DNA from: Chaenocephalus aceratus
Lineage: Eukaryota > Chordata > Actinopteri > Perciformes > Channichthyidae
Reading direction: 5' to 3'
Length of the DNA: 64,000 nucleotides
Assembly: GCA_023974075.1 (NCBI GenBank)
Contig: CM043791.1
Location: 22,036,546 to 22,100,545 of the forward strand
Of this stretch, positions 11,805-29,865 are shown one piece after another. Both the position numbers and the translations under genes were made by a program. Numbering within the stretch: the first letter of the stretch is position 1; every line of letters starts with the position of its first letter. The notes below the pieces were generated by a model, which did not search any database, had not been told where the DNA came from, and saw only the letters and a program-made list of their open reading frames with translations.

Positions 11805-11978
11805 ATGCCTGTGTGCTTAGTACCAGGTTGTTATCATACTAGCAAAGGGTCTTGCTCGTTCTTTCACTTCCCGTCTAACGAAAGGACCAGGAGTGGCTGG
11901 ATCAAGTTAGCTACCTTGCTAGTAGCTAACACGTTAGTTAGCATTACAGCCTTGTCGTTTTTATTAGCCTTAATATGA
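11805..11978 (+). pseudogene. THAP zinc-finger exon of a DNA transposase
   Basis: The 57-codon frame starts MPVCLVPGCYHTSKGS. It shows the start of a THAP domain: C-x4-C (CLVPGC), then a FFHFPS segment, an arginine cluster and a Trp-Ile-Lys (GWIK). In known THAP domains further conserved residues (C-x2-H, AVPTIF) follow. Here the frame runs into hydrophobic codons and a stop, and a donor-like gttagc lies just after the GWIK codons. The rest of the domain would have to be in a later exon that is absent or displaced by the hAT insertion. It is likely a remnant. Confidence 0.6.
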
Positions 11979-12032
11979 AGTTACATTAAGTAAACCAAAA
12001 TGTTAAACAGTAAGAGTAGTAGTCATAATTTG

Positions 12033-12379
12033 TAGGGATGCACGATAATTATCGGCCCGATAATTATCGGTCCGATATTAGGAATTATGACGTCATCCCG
12101 ATAAACCCGATACCAGTATTAATAGCCCCGATAATATACAATATATTTTTTGGGGAAAAAAAAGAAAAAAATACTGCGGTGTGGGTGGATTGGGATGAGG
12201 GGCGCTTGTTTTTCACTCGGCTCCTCCCGTTTTGCCAGTACTGTGGTATTAGTGGTTTAGGAAGAGGGGAGTTCTTCACAAATCCAGCGCTCCCTAATAC
12301 TTCGAACCTGATCAGTCACCTGAAACATCGCCATCGCTACGATGGTGTGTTAAAAGCGTACGAAGACAATAATACAATA

Positions 12380-12456
<77 letters not shown>

Positions 12457-13027
12457 GGAGCTATGTGCAACTCAAGGCATATGCTCGAACCGGAGCTGCC
12501 TGGACGCTGCAATCATGTTGTGCACTATAAGTGCTGAGTGTGAGGACTTTTCATACAATGTCCCACTGTCTGGCTTCCTGCATAACGTCAAGTGCTCGGC
12601 GCAGTTGTGGCGAAATGTCGCTCCTCTGTTTTCATTTAAACAGCTCCTTATATATCCGTTAGCGCAGCTAGCTAGCACCAGATGCTAACAACAACAATGC
12701 ACGTAAGGTCTCTCTCTCGCTCGCTCGGGCCACACATACACACACCCTCCCGGTCCTCCAGATGGCAAGTCGGTGTCTGCCGGTGAGCGTGGAAGTGTGG
12801 TCTGCCACAAGCGGGCGGCAGGAGCGGGGCTGTCAGCATCAGTTTGTAGATGGTATTTTAAACTCGATGCGCTCTGAAACTACGGGGCGGCCAAGGAAAA
12901 AAAATACACATGCGTTAATCGCGTTAAAATAATTAGTGGCGTAAATCTTTTTTTATTATCGGTATCGATCTTGAGGAGCAGGAAGTTATCGGTATCGGTT
13001 TCAAAAACCCAATATCGTGCATCCCTA
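12033..13027. mobile_element. hAT transposon (995 bp) with 8-bp duplication
   Basis: Terminal inverted repeats TAGGGATGCACGAT / ATCGTGCATCCCTA are flanked by the identical octamer ATAATTTG at 12025-12032 and 13028-13035. An 8-bp duplication is the hAT signature. A plus-strand frame at about 12130-12375 resembles a BED finger (F-C-Q-Y-C ... H-L-K-H-R-H) and is interrupted by a TG repeat. No transposase core is present, so the copy is non-autonomous. Confidence 0.9.
12382..12455. repeat. (TG)n microsatellite
   Basis: About 74 bp of pure GT dinucleotide inside the hAT element, directly after its BED-finger frame. Confidence 0.95.
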
Positions 13028-13560
13028 ATAATTTGTGAACCCTTTGAAGAGTACTGTCACTGGTGTGATCATTCTATAATACACCATTTAAGCCCGGGGA
13101 AGAAATGCTAACGCTAGCATCGGCGATCGCCGATCTTTTCTACTTCATGCTATCTGCACAAATGGTTGACATTAAACATTAAAAAGACCAGGCGGTTCAG
13201 AGAGAATCAAAGGAAGGCAGGCAGGCAGCTTTGCATGACATTATTCTGGACGTGTTTCATTGTGGTGATAGTGAGGGTAGTCGATCGTTTTGTTGACAAG
13301 ACAGTAGTGACGGTCATCTTGGTGACATGTGTTGTTCTGCGAGACCAGAGATGTAGTTCATTGAGCGTTTCACACAAACAAATGTGTTACTTCACAGTTT
13401 TATTTTTTTGACTTGCAAAATTATCTTTTAAATTGACAAACATCATATGTGTAATTCGTGGCACAATTCAAACGGGATCGAAAGATAATCTTTCTCTCTC
13501 CATTGACTTCAATACATAATTTTTTCGAAATAAGGTCCCATGGAGGTCGACCGGAAGGCA

Positions 13561-15373
13561 AGGCAAGGCAAGACAATTGATTTGTATAGCACAATTCATA
13601 CAGTAATGCAATTCAAAGTGCTTTACAGGATCAAACAGAGCAAACACAATACATTGAGAAGAAATACAAAACACACAAAATAATTAATTAAAAGAAAGAA
13701 AACCATGTTTAACAGTTCGAAAATTAGAACATTTAAATTTGAAAAGCCATATTAAAAAGAAATGTTTTTAGACCTGATTTAAATGATTCTAAAGTGCTAG
13801 CTCATTCTCAGATGTTCTGGGAGTTTGTTCCATTAGGAGCATAGATTCAGAAGGCTGCTTTCCCACGCTTTGATCTCACAAATGGAACAGTGAGCTGGCC
13901 TGCGCCTGAAGACCTAAGGGGTCTGCTGGGTTCGTACCACTGAAGAAGGTCCTTGATATATTTGGGTCCTAGCCCGTTTAGTGCTTTATATGTGTGCATT
14001 AAAATCTTAAAATCAATTCTCTCACCAACTGGAAGCCAATGCAGCGATCTCAGCACTGAAGTGATGTGATCTGTTTTCTTTGTCCGGGTTAAGATTCTGG
14101 CAGCAGCATTTTGAATTAGTTGGAGTTTACGGAGTGATTTTTTTGTGAGGCCTGTGAAGATGCTGTTGCAGTAGTCAAGCTTGCTAAAAACAAATGCATG
14201 GACAAGTTTTTCAAGGTCTTGCTTGGACATAAGGTCTTTAATACGCGAGATATTTTTTAGATGGTAGTAGGCTGATCTGTTGATTGACCTGATGTGGCTG
14301 TTAAAATTGAGGTCAGAGTCTAAAATGATACCTAAGTTTCTTGCTTGACTTTTCGGTTCGAGTAATAGTGATTCCAGGTGTGCAGAGACTTTAATTCTTT
14401 CTTCTTTGGTTCCAAAAACAATTACTTCATTTTTTTGTGTGTTGAGCTGTAAGAAATTACGGCACATCCAGTCATGTATTTGTTTTAGACATGTGATCAA
14501 TAAATCAGTAGGACCGTATTCATCTATGGAAAGTGATATGTAGATTTGGGTGTCATCCGCGTAATTATGATAAGAAATGTTGTTATTTCTAATTATTTGA
14601 GCAAGTGGCAGCATGTACAAATTGAATAGAAGGGGCCCGAGGATCGACCCCTGGGGAACTCCACAAGTCATTTTGGTTCTGTCCGATGTACAGCTACCAA
14701 TTGAAACAAAATACTCTCGGTTTTCAACATAGGATGTAAACCATTTTAGGACAGTGCCAGACAGACCCACCCATTTCTCTAGTCTTTCTATTAAAATGTT
14801 GTGATCTACGGTGTCAAACGCCGCACTGAGGTCTAATAGAACTAAAACTGTGGATTTCCCACAGTCGGTATTACAATGAATGTCATTTCAAATCTTTAAT
14901 AAAACCGTCTCTGTGCTATGACGAGACCTAAAACCAGATTGGAAGGTGTCTAAAATGTTATTGGAGGTCAACAAACTGTTAAGTTGAAGGTAGACAACCT
15001 TTTCAATTATTTTGCTTAAAAATGGTAAATTTGAAATTGGCCTGTAATTACTGATTATCAGTGTATCGAGTGTGTTATTTTTTTTTTAGCAGTGGCTTAA
15101 TAACTGCAGTTTTCAAGTCCTTAGGGAAGTCACCTGAATGGAGCGACATGTTCACAATCTGCAGTACATCTGAGGCAATATAGCAATAGACATTTTTAAA
15201 GAAGTTTGTCGGAAGACTATCAAGACTACATGTAGTTGTTTTTAGATGGAATATAACGTCTTCAAGTGTTTTATGGCTGACTGGAACAAACTCTGACATG
15301 TTTGCTTCATTAATTATTTGTCCTTGCAATGGGAACATAGGGTCAAGACTCGGAATTGAGGAATTGATATCTT
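13561..15373 (-). mobile_element. L2-type LINE, 5'-truncated, in the transposon's right arm
   Basis: On the minus strand this 1.8-kb insertion carries endonuclease-distal and reverse-transcriptase sequence and ends in a short (CTTGC)n tail at about 13560-13575. It splits the right inverted arm of the THAP element. The word ccggaagg occurs at both junctions (about 13551 and 15374) as a probable target duplication. Confidence 0.8.
13847..14770 (-). pseudogene. L2 LINE reverse transcriptase, C-terminal part
   Basis: The open 307-codon stretch holds GVPQGSILGPLLF, the catalytic YADDTQIY box and a downstream HWLPVGERIDFK segment, in the order and spacing of L2/CR1-superclade LINEs. Upstream, codons for earlier RT motifs lie in other frames. 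15075-15398 covers the N-terminal RT part, and a frameshift at a T-run near 15075-15083 and a stop near 14887 break the link. This is a dead copy whose initiating codon is not real; the frame simply begins after the lesions. Confidence 0.85.
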
Positions 15374-15402
15374 GCCGGAAGGGGAGGGACTTCGCCACTC
15401 TA

Positions 15403-17460
15403 TAAGGAGTGAGAGTGACACATAGTAAAAACCGGAAGCTGCGATAACTCTGGTGGCTACCATTAGCAGCTAACTTTTACTCTCTGATTTTTACATAAAA
15501 ATGGAATTATGGATTATAAATAATTTTTTCAAAGCTACAGACACATTATTAACCTATGGATTAACCGATTCAGCAGCGTTTCTTCTCGTTTTAATGCCAT
15601 TGAACACGTCTTTTGATCAGATTGACAGCTACGGTGAGACGATCTCCCGTAAAAGCTCCATAAAGGTACGTGTTGTGATGTCTGTGTTTGCTTCCCCTGT
15701 CGCGAGTTCGGATCTCTCAGTGATGATACTATACCTATATAATCTGTGGAACCTCAGCTTTAATCGGATATCTTGTAAGTGCAGCTACGATAAGTAATAA
15801 GGGTATCTTTATCTTGAGTTCTGTGCCAAAGTGCGTTAGCATTTTTCGCTCAGGGGTCATTTAGATGCTTTTTATGAGGCTTGTGTTTTGTTTTGGTAAC
15901 AATGGTTTGTATTGTCAGTAAACTGAGATTCCTCCCGTTAATCTGGTATAACACATGAATAGGTTCTTAAATATTAAGATGAAAGAAAAAGAAAAGACCC
16001 GCCGAGGGGGTCTTTGGGGCTTGACAGGGGAAGAGATCATCTCAGTGACCAATAAACCCATTTAATATTCTGCACATCATGTTTTAAGATACATCCTTCA
16101 TACTGTATCACACAATCAATCCAAATGTATTTATATGCAGATGGAAATGAGCTTTTAGCTATAATCTGGCATATAGCATCTCTTCTCTTTATGAGATTAG
16201 TGTATTTTTATGCATGGTCCTTGTTCAACAAAGACATATAATAATAAAAAAGGCTATTAATATAGCCCAATATCACACATTTGTCTCAGGGGCTTCACAG
16301 TTTGTACAGAAGACGACACCCTCTGTGCCTAGACCCTCACATCACACAAGGAAAAAATGGAACATCGAGGAGAGCAACGGAGGAGGGATCCCTCTCCTAG
16401 TATGGACAGAGTGCAATAGTTGTCATGTGTATCTATTTAAAAGATAATACATTTACAACATAAAAACATCAGTACATCAATAATAATCACCTCTACTTTC
16501 TCCATTTCGGAAGTTTTAAATATTCATTAACCAAAAGATGAGTTTATGGTATGATCAAACCTCCAAATTCAACGTCCAAAGTTTATATGGTAAAATATAA
16601 CGTACAGAGCTTAACTAAAAAGCTGGAGACACCAAAGTTTTCAATCCAAACTAAGCAACACTTTGTTTATGATGCACTTTGTCAGGAAAACTATACAATA
16701 GTTTCTGTTTTCTTACCTAATTAGCAACCTTAGATACGTTGTCTCAGTGTAATTCCTCTAACACGCAGAGCGGGGACAGCCCTGAACACCAGCCCCACTG
16801 ACCTCCACAGATCAATGCCACAGCGCTCATACGCTTAATGTGCTTAATGCACGTAACATCCCAACCTCCTGTCTTAAAGAAATCTGCTCTGCCTCGAAGA
16901 AAACATGAAAATGTATGAGATAGTTTAAATAATGTTGGAACGGGAAACATATTAAGGTCATGATGTCTCTGAGACCTCACTGAAGCATCTCAATGACAAT
17001 GGCAGTTGCTTTATTTAGCCATCACCACACCACCTGGGATTTAAACGTCTTAACTATAAGAAGTTTATGAAAGGTTAATGCCTCATTGCTTCGTCCATGT
17101 GGCTGACACTGAAGTCAAGAGTCCAGCAGGAGGTACAGTATGGATCAAAAGAGCAAAGTATGCACGCTGACTGCAAACCAAATAGACAATGTCTTAACCA
17201 TACAAAATATATATACACAGAACATATATCGTCAGGCAGATGACGCTTTATGATCTAGAATGACAGGAAAAAACAATTGATGTACTATAAAAAACAGAAA
17301 AATGTAGTGTACTTCCTTTGTATTTATATATCAAGTCTCAAAGAATCTACAAGCATTTGGTGTAGGCCTATAGACAAACAATTCAATGAGATCCATGACT
17401 GTCACTGAGCCCAGGAATATATGTAAGTATTCTCTTCTTTTCTTTACATCATTCACTACT
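15403..17460. other. intergenic, no gene seen
   Basis: AT-rich sequence with no recognisable exon or transposon. It includes the region immediately upstream of the gnat2 promoter. Confidence 0.35.
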
Positions 17461-17560
17461 GCCCTTATTACACTAATTGGATTGGCTAACCAATCAGGAA
17501 GAGGCAACTCCTAAGTAAGAGGTTTAAGCCAAAGGAATTAAAGGGTGGATTTCGGTTGGC
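17461..17560 (+). promoter_or_regulatory. putative gnat2 proximal promoter
   Basis: A CCAAT box (aaccaatcagg, about 17489) and homeobox-like ctaattgg/ggattgg words lie about 290-320 bp before the gnat2 start codon. Photoreceptor genes are known to use CRX/OTX sites of TAATC type; the words here are only partial matches. Assignment is by position. Confidence 0.3.
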
Positions 17561-17782
17561 AAGAGCTTCTGAATTTACTTGAACCTTGCCAAGGTACTGA
17601 TCTACTCACAGAAAGAGGCCAACGAAGCTAGTTAGGACTCAAGCACCTCCCTCCCAATCCTTCCGCTCTAAAATCGCCTTTCAGCACAATTAGTGTTGCA
17701 ACCTGATTCTCTGCTCGACAGCTCCAGAGTAACCGTCAAAATTTCTATCCTTGAGGATCTTGAGTTTCTGGAGGAAGAAAGC

Positions 17783-24223
<6,441 letters not shown>

Positions 24224-25711
24224 GCAGCTCCAGAGTGAAAAGAGGTGCGTGGCCACCACATCACAACACTGCGGGGGTCTTTGTTGAGTAATAGGGTCCA
24301 TAAGAGGCAGACCCCTGACAATTCAATGTGACCCTCGTATAGCAAATCATATCTGGCAGTCCTGTGTTGCCAAGCAACTACTTCTGACCATTACATGAGC
24401 AAACAAAAGAAAATGAGGAGAAAAAGCAATCCATGTGGTAATTTGTGATGAGACACAGTTCCTCCCAAAGGAAGTTAACTTTTCGATATAGAAATACAGT
24501 GAAGCTTTAAACCCAAAGATTATGTTGCTATGGATATTACAACATGTAAACCTTTAAACAGGGCTTCTAAAGCTTAAGGCAGGTGAACGCCACTTTTACA
24601 TTCAAATTTGCATTCAAAACAACCTGACCTTATTGGTAGGGGCATTTGTGGATTATTAGTTAAAGAAATAGATGTTATCAATTGTCTTTGAGATATTATA
24701 GAGCAACGTAAGAGAAAACAGCTCATTAATACCTTGTTGCCATGTTTACGTTTTTTGTTTTTTTGTTTTAAAACGAAAATATTTTGAATTCACTGCCTTT
24801 AAGAGTTTTGAAGGATCCTAGGGGAACATGTTAAAAGATGCAAGAGATTTTACACTTGATTTCAAGTGATGCAAAATTGTTTTACTTGTTTTCTCTCTGT
24901 TTTGCAGAACTTCCTTTCCTACCTTATCCCATCACTTATTGGCATTAACTGAGTTGTGTACTGCTGGAGAGCAGAGGGTCCTCAGTTGGTCGTCTTCAGG
25001 TCATCACTCCCATGCCAAGTCCCGCTTCTTGACTGATCCTCGCATATCACCACCTCCAGCAGTACATCCCTGAAACACAATGCACGCCCAACTATCGAGT
25101 CACCATATTGTTGTTGTTGACAAACCGCTTTCTACAAGATTTTCTTAAGTACAGTATTTGTCACGCACCAGAAGCTGCTGGTTTGAAGGGATGCAGATGA
25201 AATAGTTGCTCATTTGGTCGTTGCTTTCCTTTGACTACCGTGTTGTGAGTTATATTTACTATTAAAACCGAGCTCTGTAAAAATAAATAAAACACTAAAA
25301 TCGGGGGAAACATTAATATTGTGAATAGGAACATTGCAACCTTGTTTTTGTTTTGAGTACAGTAGTCTCTGTGGTCTTGATATTTAAACTGTAAAAAAGT
25401 TGCTGAGAAAATATCTCAGATATTCCCAGTGCTTGCAGTATATCCAGATTACATCCAAATTGTACATGTATCTAATCTAAATAGTGTTAAATGTATTCAA
25501 TTCACTTTACATTTCGATGTGATAAATAAATTAATTTCAGAAGGTCAAACATGGTAGAGAAACTTTGTACATAAAAGTAGGTAATTCCATATATTTTGAA
25601 AGATAAATCTATACGAGAGTGAAACACTAGAGGGATGATGCTTTATTATGCAAAGGGAATGAAATCTACTCAGTTTGTCCTTTCTTATTAAATGTAGAGG
25701 CACGAAATAAA
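24224..25711 (+). other. gnat2: gnat2 3' untranslated region and poly(A) signals
   Basis: Candidate AATAAA signals lie at 25282-25287, 25286-25291 and 25706-25711. A donor-like gaggtgcgt (about 24242) and an acceptor-like tttgcag (about 24899) leave open a 3'-UTR intron. Transcript ends cannot be fixed from sequence. Confidence 0.4.
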
Positions 25712-26811
25712 GATGCATTAACTTCACGTGTGTCTGTTTCTTTGCTTCAGAATCACACAGTTGATCGAGAAAAACGGGAAAGCATCAGGCTTCTACTTGT
25801 TGGGGACACAGCTGCTTTTATACAAGTTCACTGTTTGAGTCCGATCGAAAATGGCACATCTAGAAGTGCATTAACAATAAACCTATTGACAGAGCTGAAT
25901 AAAGGAAAGCGGTAAATCATCTGCATGCTGAACACTTTCATGTTGCATTAATCACATTATTAATAAAGTATGATTGACTGTTTTTTTTAAAGATACAATA
26001 AACAAGTTAGGACAATGAGGACTTAGAAGTGAGTTGAAGTGTGTGAAACAGCTGGAGCCCTCTGCTCCAGCATACAGATGTGTCTGATGTCTAAAAATAG
26101 TCTTTCCAGTTTGCATGACCTTCTTCCCTGCATGGTTTAGGGGAATTAGCCTTTAATAATCTCACAGTGGATAACAACTAAAGGGTATTGCCTGTGGTAC
26201 AATTATGGAGTTGATTTTGTCTTTAAAACAGAAGGAAGGGATACAACTCAGTGCTATTATTTAATGTGTGAAAATGTACCAATGCAACTGAAGCAATGTA
26301 GATAAAGCTACATTTAAGGAATGTTTCCTACCAGGACTTCTCTGTGCAGGAAGTGACTTTCGTAATCCAAACTGTCCTATGCTACAGAAACAGACTTCCT
26401 CAGTATTATGGGATGGCTCAAGCCAAAAATAACAAATACAACCTCTGGCTTTTTCAAACTTCTCACTTTGTATGTTTAATGTGATATATATATATATATA
26501 TATATATGCACTTGGGGACTTGGGGACCGAAATGCACTTGGGGGAAGGAGGCGTGGTGATTGGACACAGACTTTGAGACGATCTCCACCCACGGCTCCTT
26601 CCGACGACCACCCAGCCAGTCAGTAGGCCTGCCGGACCGAACACCACCGACCAGGGACGAGTTTAAGACAACACATATCCAGTTGTCCTGTTCTGTCAAG
26701 AGATTTTTTTTATATTGTTGTTTTAAAAGATTTACTTGAGAATTAAATTGACTAAATCCCTCACAATAGCATCACATTTTTGTAATGAAGAAGGCAATAA
26801 CACACTTTCAT
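25712..26811. other. intergenic between gnat2 and gnai3
   Basis: No gene is recognised. It contains an AT microsatellite at 26484-26507 followed by a direct repeat of cttggggac/gcacttgggg words (about 26509-26541). Confidence 0.4.
26484..26507. repeat. (AT)n microsatellite
   Basis: Twelve AT dinucleotides. Confidence 0.9.
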
Positions 26812-28479
26812 GCATTCACCATTTTGTTAGCCTTTTAGCTGTGAACTATGCGAGTGAAGTTCTGTTGAATCTGCTCTGTTGGAGCGTTCGACTGGACGGC
26901 AGTGGCGGAGCCAGGACATTTTCAGTGGGGTGGCCAGGATTGAACCAGTGATCATTTTGGGGTGGCATTGAAATCACTATTATATGAACATAAAAATACA
27001 TCTCACTAGAAAATAAGGGGTTATTTAAGGCACCTTCAACACACCTCTACATTATTTGGGATTAAGCTAGTGGTGGAATAGATAAAATAATATTCAGTAT
27101 ATGTAACTATTTTTGGCAAAGTAACAACGAAGCTTACATTATACAAATGTAATGCAATATACATACTGTTTAGCTTATGGTTATCAGCAGCACTATGAGC
27201 TAACCAAGCACAATTGCTGTAACCACACCTCCAGAACCCAACCGACTCATTTATGCTTTAAATAACCTGTAGGCCTACAGGCTTGCATCTATCTTGTAGT
27301 CCAATACTAACTGCACAATATTTACTGACACTGAGCTGTGAAAACATAACACTGTGCAGACGTGGAACATTCTGCTGCAGTAGAATTCCCTATTTGATAT
27401 AAGACTAAAATTCCTGACAATAGATCTCAATAGTCATCTTTTATGGTGTAAATGCATTTTTTTAAATAACATTTTTGAATGGAACATTCTCAACATGAAT
27501 GCATAAATCCAAATAAATATAATTTAAATATGTGGAAAAATACAGTTTGAAATGTACAATTGAAATTAGATGTTAGCTTTTTGTTTTGATATATATTGTA
27601 TTCCAGTCTCCCTTCAGATATGTTACACTAAGTGGCATTCAACAAAATGCTGCTCACCTCCTTCAGTTGGGAGAAAAGCTGGTTCAGGTTCAGCATTATG
27701 GGGGACAGGGGTGCTGAGCCTAGAGATGGATCTTATTCTTTTGGTCCTGGCACCAGGGGCAGTGACAACTGATTTAGTATGAATAGCTGCAAAAAATGTA
27801 CCTGCATTTATTAAATGTCAGCTAAAAGAGCAGTGAAATTAAAAACCTCTGCATTTTCTTTTTAGATATTAACAGTACTAATGTCAGCAAAAGAAATAAC
27901 AATTATTATTTACAATGGACTACGCTAAGCTAACAGACACATTTCCACCACTCATGGTCATGAACCACACCCACCTTTTCTTTTGAAAAACTGGGTGACA
28001 TACTGTCACCCTTTAGTCCCTCTCTCTTGTCTTTCTCTCCTTTCTTTTCTTTTTGAAAGCCTGACTTTGTAAGTCGTTGAGACATGGTACACACGTAAGT
28101 ACTAGCATCCCTGCTCCTAACATGCTCTCACTCTCTGCAAGAAAGTGCTGTGTGCGTTTGGAGGCAAGACCAAACCATTACATGTAAATAGAAGGGGGTG
28201 TACAGAGGCTTTGGATAATTAACTTTTGGAAGAAAATAAGTTGAATTAATTCAATATAACGTTCTATTAATGTTAATTCTTGATGAATGATGAAAGGTTT
28301 CTTAAACTTTTTTTTCTTAATGTTCTAAAATAGTTTGGGCCCCCGTGGTGAGGGTGTTTGGGGTGGCCAATAGGGTGGCCAGGATTCAGCTCCGCCACTG
28401 CTGGACGGTGCAGGGCGGCGGGATAGTTGGTGTCTACAATGGCCAGGCTTTTGAGATGTTTGGCCTCCAATACAGAATG
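26812..28479 (+). pseudogene. possible integrin-alpha exon relic, split by a hAT
   Basis: If the 26900-28400 hAT and one copy of its duplication are disregarded, the flanks read VGAFDWTVQGGGIVGVYN and then GQAFEMFGLQYRM. VGAFDW preceded by a hydrophobic EVLL is characteristic of the beta-propeller of I-domain integrin alpha chains. EVLL and VGAFDW lie in different frames here, separated by 10 nt, and an in-frame stop precedes VGAFDW, so the piece is not functional. The rest of an integrin gene was not found. Similarity is judged by eye. Confidence 0.35.
26900..28400. mobile_element. hAT transposon (1501 bp) with 8-bp duplication
   Basis: Terminal inverted repeats CAGTGGCGGAGCC / GCTCCGCCACTG are flanked by the identical octamer ctggacgg at 26892-26899 and 28401-28408. 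Subterminal ggggtggccaggatt words occur at both ends, in the same orientation. No transposase frame is seen, so it is non-autonomous. Confidence 0.9.
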
Positions 28480-29865
28480 TACGGTGGCCCTGAAGTGCAA
28501 GACACCACAGCATTTCACAAAACGCCACAGCATTTCACATTGGACGGAAAGGGTATTCCTTTAGTTTAGGGAGAACATTTCTTGTTTGTGATTGGACAGA
28601 GCCAGCCTGAGAAGCACTACTGTGATTGGATGTTTTTGCTGCCAGTCAAGAAATGACGCTGCGTGATTGGCCCAACACATCAGCCGTTAGCGGTTAGCAC
28701 ACACTCAGAGCTCACAGCTCCTCATATCTGTTCAGAAACTGGACAAAAGTTAAACATATACAAAACACAGACTGTCTATGTCATTTCGAATACAGTCGCT
28801 GCTTTATTTGTGTCTGTATGACGTTGCTGTGAGTGTGGACGGAGCAGCTACAGGTTAGTTTAGCCTGGTCGATCCGATTCCGATTTACATGGAGATACGG
28901 CCCGCGTCTTGTTTGAATGACAGGAGTAAACACAGAATTAATGCTTTATTAATTCATGGTTTTTAAGGGGCTTATCTCCATGTAAATACTATGGTAGACC
29001 ACCCAATATTCGCATCGCTCTAATCGCTCGAGTTTCACCGTGGCTGTCAGCTGTGTTTGCTCCTGTCATTCAAACAAGAGGCGCTGGAGAGGGCGCGGGG
29101 CGTATCTCCATGTAAATTCTATGGGAGATACCAACTACAACAAAATGAACATATTTGACCGTGATTTAATTGTAATACACGTTTCAAAGTGATGCCGAAG
29201 TAACTACATACTGATAACGGTTAGTAAAAACCATGAATTAACGCTTTGACAAGTCTGCAGACAAGACGGCAGGCGAAAAGCTTTTAAAATGCGTGTTTTC
29301 TGAATGGAATCGGACCCATCAGGCTAAACTAACCTGGAGCTGCTCCGTCCACACTCACAACAACGTCAGACATAAATAAAGCAGCGACTGTATTCGCCAT
29401 AACATAGACAGTCTGTGGTTTGTATATGTTTAACTTGTGTCCAGTTTCTGAACAGATATGAGGAGCTGTGAGCTCTGAGTGTGTGCTAACGGCTGATGTG
29501 TTGGGACCATAGACTGTGTATATATAAAGGTTGGGACACATTTAGCTGTCGGGTGTTGACCAATCACGAAGCGTCATTTCTTGACTGGCAGCAAAAACAA
29601 CCAATCACAACAGTGCTTCTCTGGCTGGCTCTGTCCAATCACAAACAAGAAGTGTTCTCCCTAAAGGAATACCCTTTCCGTCCAATGTGAAATGCTGTGG
29701 TGTTTTCTGAAATGCTGTGGTGTTTTCTGAAATGCTGTGGTGTTTTCTGAAATGCTGTTGTGTTTTGTGAAATGCTGTGGCGTTTTGTGAAATGCTGTTG
29801 TGTTTTCTGAAATGCTGTTGTGTTTTGTGAAATGCTGTGGTGTCTTGCACTTCAGGGCCACCGTA
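28480..29865. mobile_element. palindromic (foldback-like) inverted-repeat element
   Basis: The outer ends TACGGTGGCCCTGAAGTGC and their complement bound 1386 bp in which most of the left half (28480 to about 28890) returns inverted in the right half (about 29290-29865). Inner words (acatggagatac / gtatctccatgt; gtttgaatgacaggag / its complement) continue the palindrome toward the centre. The right arm is longer because of a tandem-repeat expansion and an insertion of about 54 bp at 29505-29558. The ends read TA..TA, compatible with a TA duplication. No protein is encoded. It lies between the gnat2 and gnai3 3' ends. Confidence 0.8.
29689..29843. repeat. 20-bp tandem repeat, eight copies
   Basis: Units of (t)gaaatgctgtggtgttttc with small changes at positions such as tgg/ttg and ttct/ttgt. 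The mirror arm at 28501-28540 has only two copies. Confidence 0.9.

Larger units (their letters stand above)
11464..15402. mobile_element. composite THAP-domain DNA transposon with long inverted ends
   Basis: The left end, 11464-11660 (atagagtggcgaagtcc inward), returns inverted at 13412-13558 and 15374-15402. The right arm is split by an L2 insertion. The matched arms are about 190 bp, with a few substitutions and a short indel. Inside the left arm lies an exon for a THAP zinc finger (11805-11978), a domain found in P-element-like and Kolobok transposases. A hAT element (12033-13027) sits in the interior. No full transposase remains and no target duplication is clear. The family is therefore inferred only from THAP plus inverted ends. 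Confidence 0.65.

Noticed and set aside
12038..12688. 216-codon plus-strand frame
   Set aside because: It runs through a (TG)n microsatellite inside a hAT. Only the BED-finger part before the repeat is meaningful.
13119..13134. Perfect 16-bp palindrome atcggcgatcgccgat
   Set aside because: Short and isolated within a transposon interior. It may be chance or a decayed internal site.
28410..28479. Similarity of IVGVYNGQAF to ribosomal protein uS19 (VGVYNGK)
   Set aside because: The match is short and the following residues do not fit. The upstream VGAFDW fits integrin alpha better.
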